The notes under the pieces are model-generated. The model saw only the letters and a program-made list of their open reading frames with translations, was not told the origin of the DNA and did no database searches. Below are positions 22,701-34,700 of a stretch of DNA of 64,000 bases, piece after piece (position 1 is the first letter of the stretch; every line of letters starts with the position of its first letter). The stretch comes from Apostichopus japonicus (taxonomy: Eukaryota > Echinodermata > Holothuroidea > Aspidochirotida > Stichopodidae). The DNA is taken from assembly GCF_037975245.1 (NCBI RefSeq), contig NC_092563.1, forward strand, positions 25,514,960 through 25,578,959, given 5' to 3'. The translations under genes were made by a program, and so were the position numbers.

Positions 22701-25700
22701 ATATGGAAGTACATATGGTGGGTACATTGGGTCAATTGAGGCAGTTTTAGACCCCTTTAGGCTTCACAGGAGCAGCGTAGGAAAATTGTTTACCACTGAG
22801 TGAAGAGGTTTGTTTACAAGTGACAAAAACTTCCGGGTCGAATAACAAAATATCTACATGGTCATGATACAGAAAATTGTAAGGGCCTTGAAAGGCCAAC
22901 TTGTCAGCTATCCGGTGATAGGTAGCATTCAGCTAGTGAAAACTTCTATCTAGACTTAGAGACCACATTACTTTTGTGATTTAGTGTGTAAGTCAATGGG
23001 GCTTGTAATAGGCGTATGCTAACTTAAATATAAGGAACAATCTGTGATATACAGTGCGCATTATGCAATCAGTGAAATAACCACAGTACGTAAAGACATA
23101 GAGAAGTTGTGGCGGAATGGTTAGGGCAAGTATGTATCTGTAATGAAGACTCTTAATCTCAATTGCCTCTGTTTACCCAGGTGTATAGGGTACCCTGGGA
23201 GGTGTAACATTTGCACCGCTTTATGGCTGCAATGATATGGGATGTCCCCTGGGGAACATGTAGATGTATCTCAGCATAGTGAGCATAATGTCTGATATGT
23301 GTTACCAAGGACCATAGATAGTGTTCCGTAAATACTGTGCTAATGTTGCAATATAAATGGCTAATTTACATTACATTTACAGAGTGCGGCTAGCACAAAT
23401 GTTACATACTTAGCCAAATGTCTTTAGGCCTTTGTTACTTTGCCAAAACTGTATGTCAAAAGTGAAAAAGGAAGGATATTTTTTTGTGTAATGCAAAGAG
23501 ATAGTTCACTTGAGTATTCATCATTGATTTATAGAAAAACTGTGGTGAGTCATAAACCAAACTTATGACAAATCATTTCGTAGCAGAAATTGTAACATAT
23601 ACGTACACATAATACTGCACACCGGTTATATTAAATAATGTACACCGGTCATACTACTAGTATGCTATATATATTGCATGCCTAAGCCCCACATAAGTGT
23701 AGTGTATAAGATCATTGTTTGTGTACTTGCGCACACCTTGGGGATCAAGCAAAGTTCAGATTATCAGCAAATGATGTTCGATATATCGGGCAAGTCTTTA
23801 ACATGGACTTCAGTGTACTTGGCCAAAATTACAATCATTACATTAAATGAGGTTAGTGTGATTGAATGTGGGGACCTCATTTAAAATGTACCCCAAAAAA
23901 TGACCTAAAAGGTAAGTTTCTACCATTCAAGACATAGCTTATAGTTTGTGAAAAAGTACTTTTAGAAATATTTTAACTACTTTGTTTTCTGTTCCACCCT
24001 AATGTTGCTTCAAGGATAATAACATATTCAACTTACATGTTCTGCATTAATATTGTACCATCACATCCATGGTCAGAAACTCATAATAATATCTCTCCCA
24101 ACTTCCTAATTCGAGATGATGATTATAAGGATATTTTCGGGCCCTTTTTAACAGCTAAGGTCATAAAGAGCTACTCAAGGCCTTTTTATACCATTTGATT
24201 TGACATGGGGTATTATTTTTATAAATAAATTTATAAATATGATATATTATTTTGTGTATATTAAATATATGTTATGTATATTTATATTTAAATATTAATT
24301 AAGATAATTTATTTAGCTAAACTTCTATTTTTGTATTTGAGCTGTGTACTTGCATTTTTCCCTTTTTCTGTCTTTCCACATCTCTTCCATGCTGCTATTT
24401 TGATGAAACTGATGGAGCCCATAATGATGCATGGTCAGTGGACAATGAGGGTCTTTAAGAAATTGTATAGGTATAGGTCATCAGGGGTTCTAATTGTTTG
24501 AAAACTGTTGAACACTTCCAACTTAATGACTTAGGAGCATTTCAAAGTAATACCATAAGTATTCTCAAGATGTTTTGTCAGAAAAGATTTTGACAATTTT
24601 GTAAAAATAAGTTTTCCCAATTGTCCCATAAACATTTATTTTAGTTTTAACTGTTCTTTAACCTTTAGTGTTTGTTATTGTTCTTTATGAAATGACTTTT
24701 AAATGAAATGCTTATTTGTCACATTTTGCATTAATACTGAATGTTAATAAAAATTACCATGAAACTTACAATGTGTGTCACTATCTCATTTCTTAACTAA
24801 AAAGTACTTAATCTTAAACTAGCCTTGTGACTTAAATAAGTAGTCACAGTTGCAATGACTAATATTTTTGGTCACTGGACTAAGCTTTGGTCGATAGAGG
24901 CATCGTAGAAGGACTAATTTTAATTAGTCAGAAAACTCGATTTAATTAGTCACAAAACTAAGGTTATATAGTCAAATGACTAGAAGAAACTGGTCAATAG
25001 AGACATCGTTGTGACTAATTTTTTTTAGTCATATTGACTAACTATTGTTTACAGTGTAGGTCTTATGAATATGATCGATGAAATTTTGGAAACGCTTCAG
25101 CTTTTAAATCCTCCTCGGTATATTTCAAATATTTTTGCGCTGTTCAAAGTGTAAGGGTGTTAGCCACTGAAAAAAAATGTTTGTTCTTGATCAGAGAACT
25201 CCCCAGCAAACACATAACATTATCATAACATTTTTAAAAGATCGTAGAAACGTTATAACAAAACATTTTTATATTATATAACGTTATCATGATGTTATTT
25301 TATAACATAAAAATGTTTTAAAAATGTTTAAAAAATGTTTTGTTTTCAATATTATTTCAAAATGTTGTTAAAATATCATAAAAATATATTCTAACGTTAA
25401 TTAGATGGAAATATGCATTGTGGGTATATGATGCATTAAAACTACGAAAACAATGGCACTTCATCAAATGTGATTCAAATATGCTAATAAACTTGCATGT
25501 TAATAATAATATTTTAAAAACATTTTTAAAACGTCTTGCTATATAAAATATCTTCCTAATGTTATAATAATATTTTCTTAAAACGTTATATCATAATGTT
25601 TTTAATTTGTTATACAATAACATTGAGGAAAATGTTTTAAAATGTTTTAAAAATGTTTTACCTACAACACTATATCAAAATGTTTTTCAAATATCATATA

Positions 25701-28700
25701 AATATTTTCTAATGAAGTCAGATAAAAGTTTGCATTGTTGGTACATACGCAATAAAATTAAATAAAAAAGACTAAAAACAAACATTGCCTGCACCCTCAA
25801 ATTGATTCAAATAGGTTCACAAACTTTTATATTAAAAACGTTTTCAAACATTTTTATAACGTTTTGCATCACAAAATATCTTTAAAATGTTTCAATAATA
25901 TTTTCTTAAAACGTGATATCATAATGTTTTCAATGCGTTATACAATAACATTTGTAAGAAAATGTTTTTAAAATGTTTAAAAAATGTTTTACCTTCAGCA
26001 TTATATCAAAATGTTGTTCAAATATCATATAAATATTTTCTAATGAAGTCAGATAAAAGTTTGCATTGTTGGTATATACGCAATCAAATTATAAAAAAAG
26101 ACTAAAAACAAACATTGCCTGCATCCTCAAATTGATTCAAATAGGTTCACAAACTTTTATATTAAAAACGTTTTAAAAACATTTTTATAACGTTTTGCAT
26201 CACAAAATATCTTTAAATGTTTCAATAATATTTTCTTAAAACGTGATATCATGATGTTTTCAATGCGTTATACAATAACATTTGTAAGAAAATGTTTTTA
26301 AAATGTTTAAAAAATGTTTTACCTACAACATTATATCAAAATGTTGTTCAAATATCTAGTTTCCTAATGAAGTCAGATAAAATTATGCGTTGTTGGTATA
26401 TACGCAAAAAAAAAACTAAAAACAATCATTGCCTGCATCCTCAAATTGATTCAAATAGGTTCACAAACTGTTATATTAAAAACGTTTTAAAAACATTTTA
26501 TAACGTTTTGCATTACAAAATATCTTTAAAATGTTTCAATAATGTTTTTTTAAAACGTTATATCATAATGTTTATAATTAGACTGTCGTGATAAATCGCG
26601 GTAGTCTAATTATTATAAACGTATCTGTGGTAGATCACGTGATAGTGATTAATCACAGATACGTTTATAATAACCCTTATCCGCATTAGGGAGTGACGTC
26701 AGACCGTCAGGTCACGCTCCACTGAGCATCACTTGAAGCGGCCGCGGTTTGCAGTCGTGTTTAATCATAGATACGTTTATAATAATTAGACTACCGTGGT
26801 TAATCACAGATACGTTTAAAATAAGTTATGATTATAGGTTTCGGTTAGGTTCCCAAGGGTTAATATTAATGGAGCATGTTCTTTCATAATCCCGAAATAG
26901 AAGTAAATAGATTCAAACTTAGTTTCAAACTTAGTGTCACATGTATGAATTCCAGGAATTTGATTGGTTAAAAAAAAAAATCTCGTACGTACGACGTATA
27001 CGCGGTAAATTTAAAGCCATTACCACCAGTGTTACCAGCTTTAGCGTTTTACACTAGATTTAGCGTGTTTTAGATTTTTCTGGTGTCCTAGCGTACGTTT
27101 TTTCGTATCAAAATTGATGGTTCCCAAAAAATGACCGTATCCGAAACATTCGAGGTGAAATTCCCGCTTCGCAGTACACTTGAACCGCTATTTATATGTT
27201 ACTTTTACACAATGTTATCGCGGTCGATATATTTAAAATGAATAATGCAGAACGTACGTACAGCTGAGGCGTACGTTTGCATGTAGTAAACGTGAGGAGC
27301 GGAACTGTGGGCCATTTTGTGAGTTTATGTATACACTACGTACACAGCCTTACCGCGGATTGAGACGAGAATCGTCTGAATTAGTTGTATTTTTGTTGAT
27401 TCTTCAGTTGTTTTGTTATGATTCTGAGCCATTATGACTTGAAGTTTGTTTAAAATAATCATATTCATAGCAATGTCTATCATATAAGTAAGTGCAATTT
27501 GTGATTGAGGTAACAGGCTACATTACATGAGCATTCATATCTATATCTAGCGTTTTCTGGGATTTTACTTTTGCAAATCTAGCGTTTTTTGGCATGTGCC
27601 GCTGGTTACGCTGATTTGCTCATTTGCCATCAACTTTGCCAACTCTGCCAACTTTGCCTTCAACTTCAAAGTTCAACTTCAAGCCCGTACTGCTCTAGTT
27701 ACTGCAGTAAGAATTACTCATTCAAGTCTGTGAATTATCCAGATTCTTTGATACTTTTCATCAGGAGTTAGGAGTAAGTCTATCGAAAACAAGAAATAAT
27801 TAGGTAAGTTTATTGTATTTTTCATAAATAATGCAAAATCAGCCTACCGTACTATAGTATAGGCTTAAAGCATTAACTTAAGGTGTACCACTAACGTTAC
27901 AGGCCTAGCCTACCCTACCACGATATGCACGTTATCACGTATTTTGTATGATGGACCCTGCGAAGTTCGGACACGTAAGAGGATCAGAGGGAATTTTCAA
28001 GCTTAAAAAAATACCTGTATGAAACAAAGTTCACCCTTTTATAGGTCAGCTTAGCAGACATTAATTGTGAAAGTTTCAACATTTTAGGAAAATTTATATA
28101 GGCTAGGGCTACTTTTTGTACAGGAAAACCAAAGAGATTGGGGCTTGTTATTTAATAATGTGTAGGCCAGGCATAGGCTACCTGATTTTGGTTAAACCTT
28201 GCAAAGAAAATGTGGGTGATTATATTACAGGTTAGGGTTTAGATATATTTCACACTATTTTTATTCCTTTTTTTACTGTTTGATTTGATTATTAGTACAG
28301 AAAATAAACAACAAAGTTGGTTTTAGTGTTATAGGTTAGGGTACTGTACATGTTGTTGGAAACAGGTGCACGCATTATTACATCGAGCCAATAACGTCCA
28401 TTGTTGCTAAGTTCAGACAGCCGACTTAAATGGCCGCCAAAAGTTAGGGCTCGATTTTGTAATGTGCATATTTCTTTGTCAGTTTTATATTTTTTACCTT
28501 TCTGAAAATGGTTCGGACCCTGGTTTGCAATGGTTTGCAATCAGAACATTCATGTGTAGATGACTTGTTTGAGTTTGTTTATAACTTTTTTGGGGTATCG
28601 GTACAAGATTTGTCAAGAAATTGGTCCATGTCAGGCGTAGCTTAAAATGTTCCAGTGATATGTAACACTAATATCCTATTGAATAATACAGTATAGAAGA

Positions 28701-31700
28701 AGCTAATTTCTTTGTTTTTTTATTAAATGGTCCCAGCCCTTTTATTTTTAACCAGAACATTTGCAGATAAATTGAATGAGTTAGAACATAATTTTCTTGG
28801 TTCAAAAGGTACAAATTTTCTCAAGACATATCTGCTTTGACATCGATATAATTGTTTCCAAACAGGAGCATCATCTAACTGAGTTTCCTGTAACAATTGT
28901 AACAGAGAGCATTTTACTGTTATCTCACCTTCCCCTTACCCTAGGAACATATTGACAATATCTTAGCTAGTAGCACAGACAGGAAGTTCTTACATCACAC
29001 CTCTCAGAAACCTCCAACTTATTAGTTCCAGGAGATCATCCACACTGTAACCTCTAGTGTAACTTTCTACAACCAAAACCCTACACCTGTTTGTGCACCT
29101 ATTATTATGTAATCTTCAGCAGGATGTGTGGTCAGCTTCACAGCAGCTTAACCACTGTTTATGTAGACAGAGTAACATCCTGTCCCATCCTCTTGTAATC
29201 CATTGTAAAAGAGTATATAAGATGCAACTTTCACCATTTGTATTCAGTAGCATATATCCAGCCAAGGAAGATATCAATTTTCTAATTCTTGGCAGGAAAA
29301 GTTGAATTGTGGTCAGCTTAATCTCTGAAATCAAACAATTCGTATTAAAGTAGAGTCTCAATCAAGTATCAAAGCAACTTCAGTAAATCCCAGTAATATC
29401 TGTCCCATATATATGTAATATATAGCCCATGGCACTGATTAAACTGCAATAATGAAACTCGTATAATTAAATACCAAAGCAAATAGTCTTGATTGTAGAA
29501 AGGAAAGAGCCGAGTCTCTTGCTTTAGTGGAACTTTATTCAAACTTTTATCAAACAAATGAACTTGTATTAAACCTGTTTTATTCCCCCCGGGGGTGGGA
29601 GGTATTTTCAGTGAGAAAAATCCTGTCACACTGGTATGGCATGTGTCCCATCGTACTAAAACAAATTGAACAATTCTAGAAATTGCCTGCAAGAATCCCC
29701 TCTAGTTGACCTGTTTGATAGAGACTCAATGAAGTATGTGAGCTTGGATAATACTGAATTGGGTGCACTTAAAGATATATAGCCTAGTATGAGCCCATGC
29801 ACACTTCTTCTGTGGTACTCCCTATTCAGAGTGAAGTGTCAACTACCACATAGAATACAATTCCCTATAATACCCCCAATCAAACCTTACTGGGGTTGAG
29901 TATCATGAATAAATTAACTTCCTGTGTATAGACAGTAGATTGCATAAACTATGGTTGTGAAGTAGCTCATTGGGTACAAACAAGTGTCTGTGTTCAACAA
30001 AGGGAAATTGGTTTCATTGGCCCCTTAGTGGGGGATATAGGGCCTAATTGTGAAATAATATATACAAGACAGCATGACTTCCGTTGATTGTCTGGAAATC
30101 AAATTAAAGCATTGGGCTGACTGCTCGTATGTAATATGGGTGGGTATAGGTGTTTAAGGAAGATTTAGGTAACATTTGAGAGGAAATTGAACTTTTGATT
30201 ATTGCAAAATTTAAAAAAATCTGATTTAAATTAAAAAAAATCTGATTTAAAAAAAAAAAATCAACAACCCTGGTTCCAGGTTGCCCGATATTCTCCCACT
30301 GGCAAGTTTTGAAATTAACCTGAAAAAGTCATCCAACTGTGTATATACCATAGTGTCCCCAGGTTTACATGTACAAACAAAAATATATCGATCTGTCACT
30401 GAGTATATTTATGTGTCATAAAATTTACATTGCATACATATTAAACAGCACTACAAGTGCTGGACCCATGGGTACAGGCTCATGAGTACGGGTATGGGTA
30501 ATGGCCTATACTGTAAGTACGGGTCCAAGGAAAATGAAACTGTGAGTATGGGTACCAGTACAGACTCATGAGTATGGGTACGGGTATGTATAAAATATGT
30601 TAGCCAATTTTTTTCAAACAGATGTTTAATACTTGTTTCCTTTCATTTGTACAGAAGCACTAAGGAAATGCATCAAAAATGGGAAGAGGAGCGATTTCTT
30701 GTTTGAAATCGGTGAAGTTCTTAGAAATGCCAGGAGAAATATGCCAGGAGGCAGCAACTACATGAGAAAGGTAATTGGAATTGTTTATATTAATGAAATA
30801 AACAAGATCATGTCTCTAAAGCACTTAGTGTTTGTGTAGATGTGAGTGGAACAATATTGTTAAAAAACAAATGACTCGGCACAAACTTAATGCACTTGGT
30901 TCTGCATGGCAGAGCAGAAGAGTGATATCTGCAAAATGTTCTGAAAAATTATCATCAAATACCGTTTTTTTACCGGCCAAATCTGGAGTAACCACCATTC
31001 CCCACCCCCTCAGATTTGGACTTGGGGAGATAGCACCCTGAGGCAAAATGTTAGATGTGGGTGTGCTAAATTTATGTGACAGAACATTCTGTCAAAGGCA
31101 TCATCGCAAAGCGATACGCCATATTGTTGTGGAATCAAGGTGCCCTTTTGGGGGATAGTATATGTATATATATGTTTTAAAATAGCCTATGCTATGGTGT
31201 GTTAGGCTATAAAATTCACCAGTTTATGTGTATAAAATGATGAGAATAAAAAAAGACATCGTTTGAAGATTTCAAATATACGTATAGGCTTTAAATTCGC
31301 CTATGCTACAGGGTGTCAGGCTATAAAATTAACCAGTTTGTGTATAAAACGATCCGAACAGAAATTGACATCGTTTGAAGATTTAAAAAAATATAGTTTT
31401 AGGCCTTAAATTCGCCTATGCTACAGTGTGTTAGGCTAAAAAAAATCACCAGTTTATGTGTATAAGTTCTCAGAAATGCCCTAATTAATATGCCAGGAGG
31501 CAGCAACTATATGAGAAAGGTAACCCTAATTGTTCATGTTAAATAAACAGGATGATGTATGTGTTAAGCACATCCTTGTGTAGATGGAACCACCAGTAAC
31601 TGCATGCATGTATAAGATTTTTAATAAAAATATATTACCATTGTTCTCCATATCTTATAGAAATCACAAGTGGCACAAAAGAGGAACACACAGGTGTATG

Positions 31701-34700
31701 AATCTGAGGTTGAATCAGATGAGTGACCAGCAACTCCAGCGATTGAACCCTCATCGTTCTAGTATTGTTTTCTCAGATTTTGTTGTCTGTTTTTGTATTT
31801 GCTCTTCTAGTAATATTCTAGTGTTCTAGTATGTGTTGTCAGAAATAAACATGTTTACATTGAACATAAATAATGTCTCTTATATTTGACTTATTATCTT
31901 GCTAATCGGGGTGGGAGTTCAGCGACAATCACTAAGTAGTTCCAGTAGCTCAAGCTACCAAGTAGCTCAAGCTCAAGTACCGCCCCTTTGTGTTCGCAAG
32001 AGCGCCGGTTGTCACGCCACAGTGACCTAGCATCCCGCTGCCAGAATTTTCGGGTACCTACTGTCAGTTCCGAGCTGCGCATGGCCAGGGGAAGAGGTGA
32101 GACACATACGACCCAGATGTGAGGTAAAGGGGGGGGGCGGGGTTATGGGGATATCTAATAACGTATTGTCGCTGTCATCCGATCATTTCCAAGACATTTT
32201 GATGACATTTTGAAATAATGTTATCATAACATTTGCTATAAACGTTAACATAATATTTTCCAAACGTTTCGTCGGATATTTTATTAACGTTATATTAAAA
32301 TATCAAGTAAACGTTTTGATCAAATGTTAGGTAAACGTTATATGAAAATATCAGGAAAATGTTTTGGTCAAATGTTATGAAAATGTCTTTAAAAGACGTT
32401 ATAATAACGTAAAATATTGAGTCTTAGAAATAGCGGGAAAACGTTTTAAAATATTTCATCTAAACATCATGAAAACGTTATAAAAACGGTGTGATGATAT
32501 TGGAACAAAACATTTTAAAACGTTTTCCCGCTATTTCTAAGACTCAACATTTAACGTTATTATAACGTTATTCCAAAACATTTTCATACCGTTTGACCAA
32601 ACGTTTTCCTGATATTTTTAAAACGTTATTGTGTTTGCTGGGTCTGGGTTTGGTTGGAAGACCAAACACAGAGCAGATACATCAAAACTGGAAAACTCAA
32701 CCGGATTGGATCAAAAAAAATTATAATTATGAATAACAAACAATATTCAGCTGATCTGGGCCCAGTCAAAGAATTAAATAAAATAACTTACAGTCGTGAG
32801 GTGCGCACCCAAATGTTAAAGTAAATACACTTTATTTAAAAGTCTGTTCTGGTGAGTTGGCCTGCTGGTGACATCAAGTATTCTACGACATCATATCTTC
32901 CACGACATCAGATATTCCACAACATCAGAAATAGTTTAACACAATAAATGGTATTACAGTATGAATGTCCGATCCCAACAAAGTATTATCCTTCAATTTA
33001 TAAGCAACGCTGTCGCAGGGTATCGTTCGGTCACACTAAACAGGCCGATTTCACGACAACTCACGACAACTCAAGACAACAAGTTTAAAATACCATCAAA
33101 TACAATTGATGTTATCAGAGTACATCTGGAAACACGTTTAAAACTGACTGGAACCAGCGTGCATACATATTTTTCACGGGAAAAAATGTTTTTGTCGTAA
33201 AATTCGCCAACTTTTTCCTAACGTTGAATTGGTCGACTTGATGCTATTGCGCTTGCCCAATGCCATCGGACCGAACCATTATAATATGGGTGGGTTTGTG
33301 CTAGGTTTGGGAACTGCCTTGTGTACAGTGTCGGTAAGGTGGGTTGACGTAGTAATAAAGCACCAAAGTATGGTGAATGAACTACAAATCAAATTATTTA
33401 ACGTTTTTAAAATAATGAATATTTCTTTTTGTTTTTCTATTGTAATTTACATGTTATTATTAATTTAACAGAGTCTTGCTTACTATCATTTTGCCTGGTT
33501 TTATTAATCTCTCCGTCAAATCATTGAATGTTTTTAGTTTAATGAATATTTCTCATTGTTTTTCCATTGTAATTTACATATGTTATTATCAACTTTACAG
33601 AGTCTTGCTTACTATCATTTTGCCTGGTTTTATTATTCTCTCCGTCAAATCATTGAATGTTTTTAGTTTAATGAATATTTCTTTTTGTTTTTCTATTGTA
33701 ATTTACATATGTTATTATTAATTTAACAGAGTCTTGCTTACTATCATTTTGCCTGGTTTTATTATTCTCTCCGTCAAAAAATTGCTTTTACCTGTAGTGT
33801 AACGGTTCGTCCAATGTCATTGCGCAAGCGCAATAGCATCACGTCGTCCAATTCAACGTTAGGAAAAAGTTGACGATTTTTACGACAAAAACATTTTTTT
33901 CCCCGTGAAAAATATGTATGCACGCTGGTTCAAGACAGTTTTAAACGTGTTTCCAGATATACTCTGATAACATCAATTGTATTTGCTAGTATTTTAAACT
34001 TGTTGTCTTGAGTTGTCTTGAGTTGTCTTGAGTTGTCTTGAGTTGTCTTGAGTTGTCTTGAGTTGTCTTGAGTTGTCTTGAGTTGTCTTGAGTTGTCGTG
34101 AGTTGTCGTGAAATCGGCCTGTTGACGCTAATTAGTGTGACCCGTATCCTTCAGTAAAATAATGTCAATATCCTCTGTAGTAAAATAATGTCCTTTATAA
34201 GAAATGGTGTCCTGGAATATACTTTATTGTAAAATAATATCCTTTATAATAAAATAGTGTCCCAGACTGTCAGTTGAATATCCCAACTTCCTTAAAATGA
34301 TAAGGACTACAGTAACTTGAACTATGTAAATTAAGGTTTAAAACAAACTATCCAGCCATTAAAACTATCTTTCTCTTCTTTTGCAAATGCCTTGCTCAGA
34401 TACTTATAGCCAACTGCCTAACTCCTTATACCCCTCACAAAACTCCCTTTGTTACTAAAATATACACACACAGACCCAATTTTCTGTGAGAGCTAATTTC
34501 CAGGAAGAACAAGATAGTTGCCTAGCAACCTAGAAGAGGTAGAAGTGTAGAGGTTTTAATCCACAAGACAACATACAAATATACTGTACAAATGTATAGC
34601 CCCTCTATTCAGTGCACAATGCACCTAATAAACAATAAAACTATGGTACAAACAAAACTTTATGTAAGAGCTGACCATCTTACAAAAGGAAATAAGTATT

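Larger units (their letters stand above)
20255..25056. mobile_element. TA-flanked TIR transposon, 4.8 kb, with subterminal repeats
   Basis: The left end TACTGTAAACATTAGTTAGT and right end (reversed CACTGTAAACAATAGTTAGT) are inverted repeats; TA flanks both sides (20253-20254, 25057-25058). Both ends have dense AATTAGTC/GACTAATT motifs in both orientations (20270-20400, 24825-25045), plausible transposase-binding sites. A GC-rich, CpG-rich patch at 20565-20645 followed by a donor (CAGTTAC|GTAAGT, about 20742) looks like a promoter and first exon. No transposase recognised. The terminus matches the 52639-57618 element (CACTGTAAA, TA target), suggesting one superfamily. Confidence 0.75.
25202..32642. 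mobile_element. TIR element, 7.4 kb, ends CCCAGCAAACAC
   Basis: The left CCCAGCAAACACATAAC and right GTGTTTGCTGGG ends are inverted repeats, with further inverted similarity inward (AACGTT/AACATT-rich). Sequence just inside each end is built of ATAACGTT/AAAATGTTTT motifs (25202-26580, 32190-32640). The TSD is unclear; only TC is shared. The superfamily is not assigned. The interior carries plus-strand exons with a poly(A) signal. Confidence 0.7.
33029..34142. mobile_element. Long-TIR element, Mutator-like, 1114 bp
   Basis: TIRs of about 250 bp (33029-33280) and 340 bp (33803-34142) start GGTCACACTAA and share CAGGCCGATTTCACGACAAC and the ATTCAACGTTAGGAAAAAGT region. Flanking 10-mers GGTATCGTTC (33019-33028) and CGTATCCTTC (34143-34152) match at 8 of 10 positions. 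Long TIRs with a 9-10-bp TSD suit Mutator-like elements. No transposase. Confidence 0.7.

Noticed and set aside
28900-29720. Possible retroelement LTR pair suggested by similar TAGAG.CTCAAT.AAGTAT sequences near 29350 and 29719
   Set aside because: The similarity is short, without TG/CA ends or flanking duplication.
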